Assembly: GCA_946538495.1 (NCBI GenBank)
Contig: CAMNGP010000001.1
Coordinates: 1 to 64,000, forward strand
DNA length: 64,000 nt
Origin: an uncultured Candidatus Saccharibacteria bacterium
GTDB lineage: Bacteria; Patescibacteriota; Saccharimonadia; Saccharimonadales; Saccharimonadaceae
Reading direction: 5' to 3'
The notes under the pieces are model-generated. The model saw only the letters and a list, made by a program, of their open reading frames with translations, was not told the DNA's origin and did no database searches. Position numbers and translations under genes: made by a program. This document shows positions 7,280 through 15,831 of the stretch, piece after piece (the stretch's first letter is position 1; the number at the start of each line of letters is the position of its first letter).

Positions 7280-9127
7280 ATGATAGATAATTTATTCAAG
7301 CGCTTGTCTTTAGCTTTAGTTGGCTTATCGACGTTTGCTTTTTGTTTTTTGACTTTACCTTTTTCTTTCGCCGAGGATAAAGACACCATAGTAGACGATG
7401 TAATAATTACCGTGCCAGCAGCCTGCAGCATAAAAGATTCAACTGGTGGCGCCGGTAAAACTTACAATGTTTCAATGATGCCTGGGCAATATAATCCCAA
7501 TATTGGCTCCACTACTATTGTAGCCACCTGTAATGACGCATCCGGGTTTGCACTCTATGCAATTGGGTACGGCAATGAGGAATACGGCAATACCGATTTA
7601 ATTACTAATCTAGCCAATCCTGGTGCTAGCGGCACCAATACTGGCAATATTGTTACTGGTACAGCTCAGAGTGGCCCCACTTCTAACTGGGCAATGAGAT
7701 TATCTACTCCTACCAACTCTAATCCTAATCCTACTTATCCTATTACTATTCAAAATGGTTTTGATGGCTTTAGCGCAGTGCCCAGCACCTATACTTTGGT
7801 AGCCAAACGCACTTCTGCCACTGATGCAGGCACTGGTGCCGAGGGGGCAAGGCTTGACACTCATTATGCCGTTTATGTCTCACCTACACAGGTAGCCGCT
7901 ACATACACTGGCAAAGTTAGATACACCATGGTCCACCCAAGCACTGCGGAAGCACCTACTCAGCCTCAGCCTTCTACAGCCGGATGTATCTCCTATTGGC
8001 CAAATGCTAGTGGGGTCACAGATACTATGGGTAATCAGTGTAGTCTTGGCAATAACGCTTCTGCTACCCTCTGGGCTTCTAACTTCCAACGTTCAGGATA
8101 CGGCTTTGCTGGCTGGACAGATAAATTCGATTGGGTACTAAATGCTAATGATGCTAATGGTAATGGTACTGGAGCTAATGCAGGATATCACATTTACGGT
8201 CCCAATGCTGATATTACTACTCCAGCTGATATGACTACAAAGGGCTTATCACTCTATGCAGTATGGGTACCAAATGCGGGTAATCTCCAATCCTGGAATG
8301 GTTGTTCTACCATGAACGCCGGCAATGTTACTGCCCTTACAGACCAAAGAGATAACAATACCTACGCCATAGCTAAACTCGCCGATGGTAACTGCTGGAT
8401 GATAGAAAACCTCAGGCTAGACAACGATACTACTGGTAACTCTGATGGTAGTCTCGCCCAAGGCTATGCATCGGGATTTATCGGCCTCGCCAACCCAGAA
8501 ACTGCTGACTTCTCTAACTCCACTACTGCTAACTCTCTCTACTCTACCACCAATATCACAGGTAGTAACCAGGGTTACCGCTTCCCAAGATACAATAATC
8601 AAAACACATCTTCTCCTGCTACTAACATGACCGCCTGGAACAACAATGCTAATACGTACTCTGTAGGCAACTGGTACACTTGGTCTGCCGCTGTAGCAGA
8701 TACTAGCTACTACGGCACCAACAACCAAACCATCGCAAATACTTCCATTTGTCCTACTGGTTGGAAACTTCCTGCAGGTGGAAATAAAAACAACACTACA
8801 GTTAGTGACTTCTGGAAACTAAGTGTAGCTACTATTGGCACAGAACCAGCCAATACTTCTAGCCAAACACAACCATACTATACAGGTTCTACAGAAGGAG
8901 CTAACGCCTCTAACGTTCTTAGAAGCTATCCTAATAACTTTATCTACTCCGGCTACTTCAATGTTAGCTCGCCGTTCAATAGGGGCGGTTACGGCTACTA
9001 TTGGTCCTCTACCGTGGTCAGTAGATTCAGTAGCTACAATCTGTATCTGAGTAGCTCTAACGTGTACCCCGGTACCTATAGCTACAATAAGTTCATCGGT
9101 CAGTCAGTTAGGTGTATTGCCCAGTAG
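7280..9127 (+). CDS. Secreted FISUMP-domain surface protein
   Basis: This 615-residue protein starts with a signal peptide (basic start, hydrophobic 12-30, SFAED). Residues 30-225 form a Thr/Asn-rich beta domain. Residues about 235-335 resemble a Listeria-Bacteroides type repeat (GYGFAGWTD, LYAVWVPN). The last 280 residues match the Fibrobacter succinogenes major paralogous (FISUMP) domain: YAIAKLADGNCWMIENLRLD, ICPTGWKLPAGG, YYWSST, SVRCIAQ. This is a C-type-lectin-like fold used for binding at the cell surface. The ligand is unknown. A shorter relative of its 3' end lies 150 bases downstream. Confidence 0.85.
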   Translation: MIDNLFKRLSLALVGLSTFAFCFLTLPFSFAEDKDTIVDDVIITVPAACSIKDSTGGAGKTYNVSMMPGQYNPNIGSTTIVATCNDASGFALYAIGYGNEEYGNTDLITNLANPGASGTNTGNIVTGTAQSGPTSNWAMRLSTPTNSNPNPTYPITIQNGFDGFSAVPSTYTLVAKRTSATDAGTGAEGARLDTHYAVYVSPTQVAATYTGKVRYTMVHPSTAEAPTQPQPSTAGCISYWPNASGVTDTMGNQCSLGNNASATLWASNFQRSGYGFAGWTDKFDWVLNANDANGNGTGANAGYHIYGPNADITTPADMTTKGLSLYAVWVPNAGNLQSWNGCSTMNAGNVTALTDQRDNNTYAIAKLADGNCWMIENLRLDNDTTGNSDGSLAQGYASGFIGLANPETADFSNSTTANSLYSTTNITGSNQGYRFPRYNNQNTSSPATNMTAWNNNANTYSVGNWYTWSAAVADTSYYGTNNQTIANTSICPTGWKLPAGGNKNNTTVSDFWKLSVATIGTEPANTSSQTQPYYTGSTEGANASNVLRSYPNNFIYSGYFNVSSPFNRGGYGYYWSSTVVSRFSSYNLYLSSSNVYPGTYSYNKFIGQSVRCIAQ

Positions 9128-9146
9128 GTCTCTTCCTAGGAGAGAA

Positions 9147-9228
9147 TAGCCTTGGGTAATTTCCGTTACCTTCCCGAGAAGCCCCAAAGGGCTTCACGGG
9201 AGCGGTAATGGAAATATCTCCAAGGCTA
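9147..9228. repeat. Palindromic element D after the FISUMP gene
   Basis: Arms 9147-9170 and 9204-9228 pair almost throughout, and the core folds on as CCCGAGAAGCCC / GGGCTTCACGGG. The core fragment CTTCACGGG is shared with elements C and J. Confidence 0.7.
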
Positions 9229-9234
9229 GAAAAA

Positions 9235-9264
9235 GCAAAGGTCCAAGACCTTTGCGCTTTTTTA
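9235..9264 (+). terminator. Terminator after the FISUMP gene
   Basis: Hairpin GCAAAGGT / ACCTTTGC followed by GCTTTTTT. Confidence 0.85.
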
Positions 9265-9266
9265 TA

Positions 9267-9503
9267 GATAAGACTAGAACTCAAGCTTTTAGAAGTTATC
9301 CAAATAATTTTATCTACTCCGGCACCTTTAACGGTAGTTCTCCGAGCAATCGTAGCTCAATCGGGAGCTATTGGTCTAGTACCTTGGCCAGTAGCGGCTA
9401 CAGCTATGGCTTGTACTTCAACAGTAGCCTCGTCTACCCTGGTACCTACGGCAGCAGCATCAAGAACCTCGGCTTTAGTGTTCGTTGTATGAGCGGTAGT
9501 TAG
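9267..9503 (+). pseudogene. Orphan 3' fragment of a FISUMP gene
   Basis: About 75 codons read as the last part of a FISUMP domain (FRSYPNNFIYSG, YWSSTLASSGYSYGLYF, VYPGTYG, FSVRCMSGS) and align with the end of the intact gene at 8930-9127. Nothing upstream supplies a start, a signal peptide or the rest of the domain, and a terminator precedes it. The nucleotide differences are spread over all base types, including many silent ones. It is either the remnant of a lost paralogue or a silent cassette able to recombine with the intact gene. Confidence 0.75.
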
Positions 9504-9553
9504 TCCGTTTCGTGAAGAGCCCCACGGAACTTTAGGTTTCTGCGATAGCGGTA

Positions 9554-9562
9554 TGGTATAAT
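9554..9562 (+). promoter_or_regulatory. Leaderless promoter of the DsbA-like gene
   Basis: TGG-TATAAT with exactly six bases to the ATG at 9569. Confidence 0.7.
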
Positions 9563-9568
9563 ATTGTC

Positions 9569-10624
9569 ATGGTTTGTATTGCAGCGTTTATTATCTTAGC
9601 TTTGATTGGAGTGTTTGTGGCGTTAGTCTCAATTTTTAAGCCAAAAGTAGGGAAGGCTTACCTTAAAGCATTAAAAAAGGCTTGGGGCTGTCTTTGGAAA
9701 AAGGTACGCTTGCAAAAATGCGAAACTGGATTCAAAGATGACGTCAAAAACTCTTTACTTAGCCGCATTATGATTAAGCACCCTAAATGGGTAAAGCCTT
9801 TATCGATTATAATCGAGATATTGTCGATTATAATTGTCGTAGTTGCCGTATGGGCCATTCTGACCGCCATCAAGTCTCTCTTGGCCTTGTGGGCGCTGGG
9901 GTCTTGCAACGTAACTAAGCCCTCGGCTTGCTCTTTAGGTTCAGAAGTTTGTTCAATTGACGAAAGCGAGCCTACTAATCCTCTAGAGGCTACTGGCCGT
10001 TGGTTTACTGAATGGGGCGAAATATTTGAGGCCATCCCGGACAAATTCCGTTCTTATAATGCCGACGATTACGACCTAAGTTATATTGCGGTTAATATCA
10101 CCGAGACGGAAGGTCTTGATACCGTTGTGGATATCTTTGATCCAGGCTGTTCTGTGTGTATGATTTCATATCGCAATCAAAAAGAGGTTGGTTTCTTTGA
10201 CGATCACAATGTGCGTTTGGTGCCTTTTGCTATTCAAGATTCTGACAATAATTATAAGTTCAATAATTCTGGCTTGATAGTGAAATACATGTTTGCTGCT
10301 GAGCGAATTGAGGCTGGACTTTCGCTCGGAATTATAGACCGAATTTATACTGGCAAAAACCATGATGGCGTTTCCTACCAGAATATGTTTAATGACGAGT
10401 ATTCAGAAGAGGAGGCCAGAGCAAAGCTGGAAAGCTGGCTAATTGCCGATGGTTTGGATGCGAAAAAGATTGATGAGATCAGAAAAATAGCTGAATCGGA
10501 AGCGGTCACCACCGCAATGAATAAAAACCGCGAAATTATAGAAGACCAGATTCACGTTAAAGGCATTCCTACCATGATTTACGACGGCAAGAAACACACT
10601 GGGCTATACAAAGCATCAGAATGA
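9569..10624 (+). CDS. Membrane-anchored DsbA/thioredoxin-like protein
   Basis: This 351-residue protein has an N-terminal membrane segment (3-23), a second one at about 75-110, and then an extracytoplasmic thioredoxin-like domain. The likely active site is CSVC (in IFDPGCSVCMIS) and the cis-proline loop is KGIPTMIYDGK near the C-terminus. The helical insertion between them is DsbA-like. It probably oxidises or isomerises disulfides in exported proteins; the cysteine-containing FISUMP protein lies upstream. The redox partner is not visible here. The last codons and the stop lie in the left arm of element E. Confidence 0.78.
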   Translation: MVCIAAFIILALIGVFVALVSIFKPKVGKAYLKALKKAWGCLWKKVRLQKCETGFKDDVKNSLLSRIMIKHPKWVKPLSIIIEILSIIIVVVAVWAILTAIKSLLALWALGSCNVTKPSACSLGSEVCSIDESEPTNPLEATGRWFTEWGEIFEAIPDKFRSYNADDYDLSYIAVNITETEGLDTVVDIFDPGCSVCMISYRNQKEVGFFDDHNVRLVPFAIQDSDNNYKFNNSGLIVKYMFAAERIEAGLSLGIIDRIYTGKNHDGVSYQNMFNDEYSEEEARAKLESWLIADGLDAKKIDEIRKIAESEAVTTAMNKNREIIEDQIHVKGIPTMIYDGKKHTGLYKASE

Positions 10625-10692
10625 CAGTATCCAGGACCATAAGCTTGGCCGAACGGCCTTGAGTGTGTCCTGGATACTGTCATTCTGATGCT
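10612..10692. repeat. Palindromic element E with perfect 25-bp arms
   Basis: Arms 10612-10636 and 10668-10692 are perfect inverted copies over 25 bases. The left arm is the actual 3' end of the DsbA-like gene including its TGA, so the right arm looks like an inverted copy of host sequence. The 31-base core, read on the minus strand, is CACACTCAAGG followed by CCGTTCGGCCAAGCTTATGG, the class II consensus. Confidence 0.9.
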
Positions 10693-10730
10693 ACTATACA
10701 GTACTTATGTTTATATGTATTTTTTACAAC

Positions 10731-10777
10731 ATTTTGTGATTGACCACTGTTTTTTAGGTGGAAAACTTTCACAAAAT
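10731..10777. promoter_or_regulatory. Inverted repeat upstream of the 10846 gene
   Basis: TTTTGTGA and ACCAC are mirrored by GGTGG and TCACAAAA around a 9-base T-rich loop. It could be an operator or a weak terminator. It lies directly before a TTGACT...TATAAT promoter. Confidence 0.4.
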
Positions 10778-10780
10778 AAG

Positions 10781-10808
10781 CTTGACTTTACGGCGGTTAA
10801 GATATAAT
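10781..10808 (+). promoter_or_regulatory. Promoter of the 10846-dnaX-dnaB cluster
   Basis: CTTGACT at 10781-10787 and TATAAT at 10803-10808, with slightly short spacing (15-16 bases). Confidence 0.5.
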
Positions 10809-10845
10809 ATAATATTAATACTATATTTAGACAGGATGCGAGGTG

Positions 10846-11364
10846 ATGTCTGAAATACCAGAAAAACAAATAAAGAGACTGCGAAGCTTGCTTAGTGAAG
10901 CAGAAACTAATTTATCAGCTGCAAAAGAGCTATTAATTTCGATTCTTGGTGATGGTGATACGATCTCCGCTCCACGCGAGACGGTAGTTTCCAGCCCAGA
11001 GGGCAAGATTATTGAAGGGATTTTTGATGGCCAGATCATGATTGGCCCTGATGGCAAGAATTATCCTGTGCCGGCTAATTATGCTTCCAAGTCTAAGCTC
11101 GTTGAGGGCGACATCATGAAGCTCACCATTACTGAAGACGGTAAATTCCTCTACAAGCAGATTGGCCCAGTTGAGCGCAAGACTGTAATTGGCACACTTA
11201 CTCACCACGATGACAAGTATTTTGTGGAAGTGGCTGGCAAAGAATACCAGATTTTATACGCTTCGGTAACTTATTTTCACTTACGCGAAGGTTCTCAGGT
11301 TTCTGTGACTATTCCTGCCAATAATGATGATGCAACGTGGGCGGCAGTAGAAGCTGCCCTATAG
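10846..11364 (+). CDS. Conserved hypothetical protein upstream of dnaX
   Basis: This protein of about 172 residues is unrecognised. The start is the ATG at 10846 (GTG at 10843 is an alternative). Residues 1-35 look like a helical or coiled-coil region (EIPEKQIKRLRSLLSEAETN). Residues about 50-172 form a beta-rich, OB-like part (GIFDGQIMIGPDGKNYPVP, EGDIMKLTITEDGKFLYKQ). It has no membrane segment. It lies nine bases before dnaX and is probably co-transcribed with dnaX and dnaB, which hints at a nucleic-acid-related role, but that is only context. Confidence 0.7.
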   Translation: MSEIPEKQIKRLRSLLSEAETNLSAAKELLISILGDGDTISAPRETVVSSPEGKIIEGIFDGQIMIGPDGKNYPVPANYASKSKLVEGDIMKLTITEDGKFLYKQIGPVERKTVIGTLTHHDDKYFVEVAGKEYQILYASVTYFHLREGSQVSVTIPANNDDATWAAVEAAL

Positions 11365-11373
11365 GGGTAGCTA

Positions 11374-12723
11374 ATGGCAAAAGCTTTATACAGAAAATAT
11401 CGACCAAAATCTTTATCTGAGGTGATTGGGCAGCCTCAAGTTACCGATATTTTGTCGAAGTCACTTAAACAGAATAAGATTTCGCATGCCTATTTGTTCA
11501 TCGGCCCACGTGGCACTGGCAAAACTTCTGTGGCAAGAATTTTTGCGCATGAAGTGAACGGTTTTAAATATGAAATCGAAGATGATTATGTCGATATCAT
11601 CGAGATAGATGGTGCTAGCAACCGTGGAATTGATAACATTCGGGAATTACGCGAAAAGGCAATGATTGCTCCCACTAGTGGAAAATATAAGATCTATATT
11701 ATCGATGAGGTACACATGCTCACTAAAGAAGCGTTTAATGCGCTTTTAAAGACTTTAGAAGAGCCGCCTCGGCACGTTATATTTATTATGGCTACTACCG
11801 ATGCATATAAAGTCCCAATCACAATTAGTTCACGTTCTCAAAGTTACACTTTTAAACTAGCCGACCACAAAACAATGTTTGACTTTTTGCGCAAGGTCTC
11901 AGACCAAGAAAAGATAAACATCGAAGACGGTGCGCTCGATATTATCGTCAAGCGTGGTGGAGGCTCTTTTAGAGATTCGTTGTCGCTACTGGATCAAATA
12001 TCTACTTTGTCAAATGACAAGATTTCTAAGAATAGTGTAACGGCTGCCCTGGGGCTTCCTGAAGACGAAAAGATTGATTTGTTGCTAGAGCAATACTCAA
12101 ATTCAGATTTGACAGGAATTACAAACTCACTAAAGGAACTTTTGCTTTCTGGCATTAAAGCTGAAACTCTTTCCGAAGAAATTATCGAAAGAATTATCGA
12201 AAAGCCCGACCCTAAATTGTTGCCCTTATTAGAAAGATTACCTGATGTTAGAGCGCCGTTCGCAGAAGCTAGGTTGCTTGTCGCTTTGACTGAAAAACTA
12301 GCTCTACAGCCTGTGGCCACCCCTACCGTTTCGGCCTTGTCTGCTCCACCCAAACCACAAATAGAAGCGGCCGCCACGCCACAGGTCGCCGCTGCCACGT
12401 CAAATTCTACCACGTTTGACTGGGACGCCTTCCTTTCAAAAATTCAAGATATCAATGATGCTATTTATTCAAGATTAATTAAATGCATGCATAGTTTTGA
12501 GAACGGTGTGCTAGATTTATATCCCGAAAAGAACGTAACAAAGACCATTCTTTCACGTGAAAGCAACAAACGAATTTTAAGTAATGCGGCGAATGGCGTA
12601 AAAATTACAATACACGACGTTGACGAATACCCTGATAACACAAAAAACGATGAAGTGCTTGCTAAATTTTCTGATATAATGGGTGGAGAGGTAAGAAATG
12701 ACGAAGGAGGTAACCCATTCTGA
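11374..12723 (+). CDS. dnaX: DNA polymerase III subunit gamma/tau without zinc module
   Basis: This 449-residue clamp-loader ATPase has Walker A GPRGTGKT (about residue 44), Walker B IYIIDEVHML, the sensor MATTDAYK and SSRSQ. The stretch that normally carries the four-cysteine zinc module between Walker A and the EID motif is shortened to FAHEVNGFKYEIEDDYVDI and has no cysteines. Residues after about 310 are an Ala/Pro-rich linker and a tau-like tail. It overlaps dnaB by 26 bases, so the two are translationally coupled. Confidence 0.94.
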   Translation: MAKALYRKYRPKSLSEVIGQPQVTDILSKSLKQNKISHAYLFIGPRGTGKTSVARIFAHEVNGFKYEIEDDYVDIIEIDGASNRGIDNIRELREKAMIAPTSGKYKIYIIDEVHMLTKEAFNALLKTLEEPPRHVIFIMATTDAYKVPITISSRSQSYTFKLADHKTMFDFLRKVSDQEKINIEDGALDIIVKRGGGSFRDSLSLLDQISTLSNDKISKNSVTAALGLPEDEKIDLLLEQYSNSDLTGITNSLKELLLSGIKAETLSEEIIERIIEKPDPKLLPLLERLPDVRAPFAEARLLVALTEKLALQPVATPTVSALSAPPKPQIEAAATPQVAAATSNSTTFDWDAFLSKIQDINDAIYSRLIKCMHSFENGVLDLYPEKNVTKTILSRESNKRILSNAANGVKITIHDVDEYPDNTKNDEVLAKFSDIMGGEVRNDEGGNPF

Positions 12724-14065
12724 TAGAGACGACGGCAGACTGCCGCCGCAAGATATTGTAGCCGAAAAATCGCTGCTCGGCGCAATTATTTTGGATGACA
12801 GTGTAATCGCAAATATTCTTCCGATTTTAAAACCTCGCGATTTTTATGACGAGCGTCATCAAATAATCTATGAGGCTATGATCAATTTATACGACCAACA
12901 CAAGCCAATCGACCTTTTGACTTTAAACTCCGAGCTAAAATCGATAAAAAAACTAAAAACGATTGGCGGTGCACCTTATCTAGCCGAGCTTTCTAATTTT
13001 GTGCCAGTTGCTTCGCACGCTAAAGCTTATGCTGAAATCGTCGAGAAAGCCTCTGTCAGGCGCCGTTTAGTAAAGGCTGGCACCGAAATTGCCCAAAAGG
13101 CCTACAGCGAAGATGCCGACGTAGATAGCTTGGTGGGGGCGGCTGAAAGAGAATTATTTGAAGTTTCCGATAAAATAGTGAAGAGTGAATACGTGCCGAT
13201 GGACGAATTGCTGGCCGATGCGCTTGAAAGAATCGCAGAGCTTCATAAAAACCGCGGCGTTTTGAGAGGGCTTAAGACTGGTTTTCGTGATTTGGACAAG
13301 AAAACTGCTGGCTTTCAAAAGGGAGACCTCATCATTGTCGGCGCTCGCCCAGCCATGGGTAAAACCACGTTTGCGCAGAATTTGGCATATAATATTGCCA
13401 GTATCAACAAAAAAGGCGTACTGTTTTTCTCGATGGAAATGGCCAAGAACGAAATTATTGATCGTATGATTTCGGATGTTTCTGGTGTTGATAACTGGAA
13501 AATGCGTACCGGCAATCTTTCGGATGAGGAATTTCAGAGAATTGGAGACGCTATGGAAGAAATGGATGAAATCCCAATTTATATTGACGATACTAGCTCT
13601 ATGAATATTGTTGAATTACGCAACAAAGCCCGTCGCGCAATGCACGATCACGATATCGGTATAGTAATAGTCGATTACTTGCAACTTTTGCAGGGTAGCG
13701 ACCGCTACAAAGGCCAGCGTGTGCAGGAAGTTACCGAAATATCACGTGGTCTCAAAATACTTGCTAGAGAGCTCGAGATTCCAGTTGTGGCACTAGCTCA
13801 GCTTTCACGTGGAGTCACAGGAAGAGAAGACCCGCGCCCTGTACTTTCAGATTTACGTGAGTCTGGCTCCATCGAGCAGGATGCTGACCTTGTAATGTTC
13901 TTACATCGTCCAGATTACTATAAGCAAAATGATGACGATTATGAAGAGACACATATCACCGAACTTATTATCGCGAAACATCGTCATGGCGAGGTAGGGA
14001 AGATCAAACTCTACTTCCATCCACAGCTGCTTCGTTTTATGTCACTGGACGAAACACACGAATAA
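12698..14065 (+). CDS. dnaB: Replicative DNA helicase DnaB
   Basis: This 455-residue helicase has the N-terminal helical domain (PPQDIVAEKSLLGAIILDD), the linker helix region, and the RecA-like motor: Walker A GARPAMGKTTFAQNLAY, motif IVIVDYLQLLQG, LAQLSRGVTGREDPRP, and SGSIEQDADLVMFLHRP. It unwinds the parental duplex at the fork. The start inside the dnaX 3' end is preceded by GGAGAGG. Pairing with dnaX places two replisome parts in one operon. Confidence 0.97.
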   Translation: MTKEVTHSDRDDGRLPPQDIVAEKSLLGAIILDDSVIANILPILKPRDFYDERHQIIYEAMINLYDQHKPIDLLTLNSELKSIKKLKTIGGAPYLAELSNFVPVASHAKAYAEIVEKASVRRRLVKAGTEIAQKAYSEDADVDSLVGAAERELFEVSDKIVKSEYVPMDELLADALERIAELHKNRGVLRGLKTGFRDLDKKTAGFQKGDLIIVGARPAMGKTTFAQNLAYNIASINKKGVLFFSMEMAKNEIIDRMISDVSGVDNWKMRTGNLSDEEFQRIGDAMEEMDEIPIYIDDTSSMNIVELRNKARRAMHDHDIGIVIVDYLQLLQGSDRYKGQRVQEVTEISRGLKILARELEIPVVALAQLSRGVTGREDPRPVLSDLRESGSIEQDADLVMFLHRPDYYKQNDDDYEETHITELIIAKHRHGEVGKIKLYFHPQLLRFMSLDETHE

Positions 14066-14067
14066 TA

Positions 14068-14076
14068 TGTTATAAT
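14068..14076 (+). promoter_or_regulatory. Leaderless promoter of the 14083 membrane gene
   Basis: TGT-TATAAT with exactly six bases to the GTG start at 14083. Confidence 0.65.
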
Positions 14077-14082
14077 ACTTAT

Positions 14083-15522
14083 GTGAAGAAAATTATAATT
14101 TCAAAACTTTTTTTGTACCGATATCGTTTCGTAATTGGCTATATTATCCTCGGTTTAGCATTCACTATATTGTTGTTCCTCTTGCCATTTATCGCGCAGA
14201 AAGGTTTATCTGATGCCGAGATTAACTCAGCTACAGATTCTTATTATTTAGGCAAAGCTGGAATTCTAAATGGTGACTTAGTTGATTTACCTTATCGTAT
14301 TTTGCAGAAGTTTTCTATAGCCATCTTCGGGTTAACTACTTTTGCCATTAAGTTGCCAAGCATAATTATCGGATTAGGGCTAGGCGCTTTATTAATTCTG
14401 CTGCTCAACCGCTGGTTTAAAAGCAATGTTTCGCTTTTAGCTTCTTGCCTCATAATTCTTTCTACGCCGTTTCTTTTCTTAGCTGGCTCTGGCACTCCTT
14501 TGATTATGTTGGTTTTCTGGCCAACTCTTTTGCTTTGGCTTGGCTCAAAAATTCAAGGTGAGACCCGCCCCAAACCTATGTATTGCTTCATTTTCGCTAT
14601 CGCGATGTTGCTTTCGATTTTTACACCATATATGATTTATTTTGCAATTTTCTGTGTGCTATTCGTCGCGTCGCAACCACATCTCAGATTCGTAGTTAAA
14701 AATCTACCCAAAATACCACTCATCATTGTTGGTATCATTCTGTTGAGCGGATTTATTGTGCTTGGAATTAGCATCGTTAAACATCCAGCCGTAATTATGG
14801 AACTGCTCTTTGCAAGAGATTACGAGGCAAGTTCTTTCTTAAATAACATTATCAGTGCCTTGGCGCCAGCTTTTTCGTGGCGTAGCACCGCCGAAAGCGT
14901 TTTTCTTTCGCCACTCATTAGCCTGCCTATCTTTGCTTTGGTTTTGATTGGCCTATTTTCTACTACTAAAGGCTTCTTCGCCTCAAGAAATTCAATCGCT
15001 TCTATCCTAATCGTGTTTTGTTTGATAATCACTGGCTTTAATCCAGACGCTATTGTTTTTATTATTTTGCCTCTTTCCATTTTGATTGCGCATGGGCTCA
15101 AATACATTCTAGAAAAATGGTATGGCCTTTTCCCAGAGAACCCTTACGCTCGAATTTCTGCAATGTTGCCTTTAACTATTTTATTCGCAATCATGATTAT
15201 TCCTAATCTATTGCAGTATGTCTACGGATATCGCTATAATCCTAATATCGCTAACGAATTTAATTACAACTTGGACGTTATTCGGGATAATTTGAATAGT
15301 GAAACCTTGTACGTAAAGGATAATTACGACTTTTATAAGATTCTTGAAGCTTCAACGAATATTCAGGTGGTTGATAAGATTGATGGGCTTGTTAGCTTTG
15401 CTGCTGTTGGACCGGTAGAACAAAAAGATGGATTCAAATTGTCCAGAATAATTACCTCTCCGTTATCTGAAAATTCTGATATAATATATCTATATACATC
15501 TACAGGTAAAGAAGGAGATTAA
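14083..15522 (+). CDS. Polytopic membrane protein, probable GT-C-type glycosyltransferase
   Basis: This 479-residue protein has about 11-12 membrane segments. The layout resembles ArnT/PMT-type enzymes that use lipid-linked sugars: an acidic loop after the first segment (KGLSDAEINSATDSYYLGKAG), then repeated hydrophobic pairs, and a soluble C-terminal stretch of about 100 residues (from YGYRYNPNIANE). That assignment rests on topology and the early acidic loop, not on a clear signature. The start is GTG. The ybaB gene starts one base after its stop. Confidence 0.65.
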   Translation: MKKIIISKLFLYRYRFVIGYIILGLAFTILLFLLPFIAQKGLSDAEINSATDSYYLGKAGILNGDLVDLPYRILQKFSIAIFGLTTFAIKLPSIIIGLGLGALLILLLNRWFKSNVSLLASCLIILSTPFLFLAGSGTPLIMLVFWPTLLLWLGSKIQGETRPKPMYCFIFAIAMLLSIFTPYMIYFAIFCVLFVASQPHLRFVVKNLPKIPLIIVGIILLSGFIVLGISIVKHPAVIMELLFARDYEASSFLNNIISALAPAFSWRSTAESVFLSPLISLPIFALVLIGLFSTTKGFFASRNSIASILIVFCLIITGFNPDAIVFIILPLSILIAHGLKYILEKWYGLFPENPYARISAMLPLTILFAIMIIPNLLQYVYGYRYNPNIANEFNYNLDVIRDNLNSETLYVKDNYDFYKILEASTNIQVVDKIDGLVSFAAVGPVEQKDGFKLSRIITSPLSENSDIIYLYTSTGKEGD

Positions 15523-15523
15523 T

Positions 15524-15829
15524 ATGGGTCAAACTATGGACCAGATGAAGCTACTTAATCAACTAAGGAAGGCTCAAAAAGAATTAAAAAATGAAATCGT
15601 CGAGGTCGAAGCTGGAGATGGCGCGGTAGTTGTACAAATTAATGGTGAACTTAAGGTAAAAAAAGTTAAACTTGATCCTGAAAAAATCGATTTTGATGAC
15701 ATCCACGAGCTCGAGAGATGGATTGAAAACTGCATGCGCGACGGTTTCGCTAAGGCTCAGGAAATCGCAACCGACAAAATGAAACCCCTAATGGGTGGTC
15801 TTGGTAATCTTGGTCTCGGCGGAAGATAA
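15524..15829 (+). CDS. YbaB/EbfC family nucleoid-associated protein
   Basis: This 101-residue protein shows the family pattern: N-terminal helix (MDQMKLLNQLRKAQKELKNE), a central beta sheet (VVVQINGELKVKKVKLDPE) and a C-terminal helix ending in a Gly-rich tail (MGGLGNLGLGG). These dimers bind DNA broadly. The start at 15524 follows AAGGAGA and the gene directly precedes recR, the classic ybaB-recR pairing. Co-transcription with recR is likely (two bases between them). Confidence 0.93.
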   Translation: MGQTMDQMKLLNQLRKAQKELKNEIVEVEAGDGAVVVQINGELKVKKVKLDPEKIDFDDIHELERWIENCMRDGFAKAQEIATDKMKPLMGGLGNLGLGGR

Positions 15830-15831
15830 TA

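Noticed and set aside
8930..9503. Diversity-generating retroelement with variable and template repeats
   Set aside because: The two FISUMP segments differ at all base types and at many silent sites rather than at template adenines, and no reverse transcriptase lies in the window.
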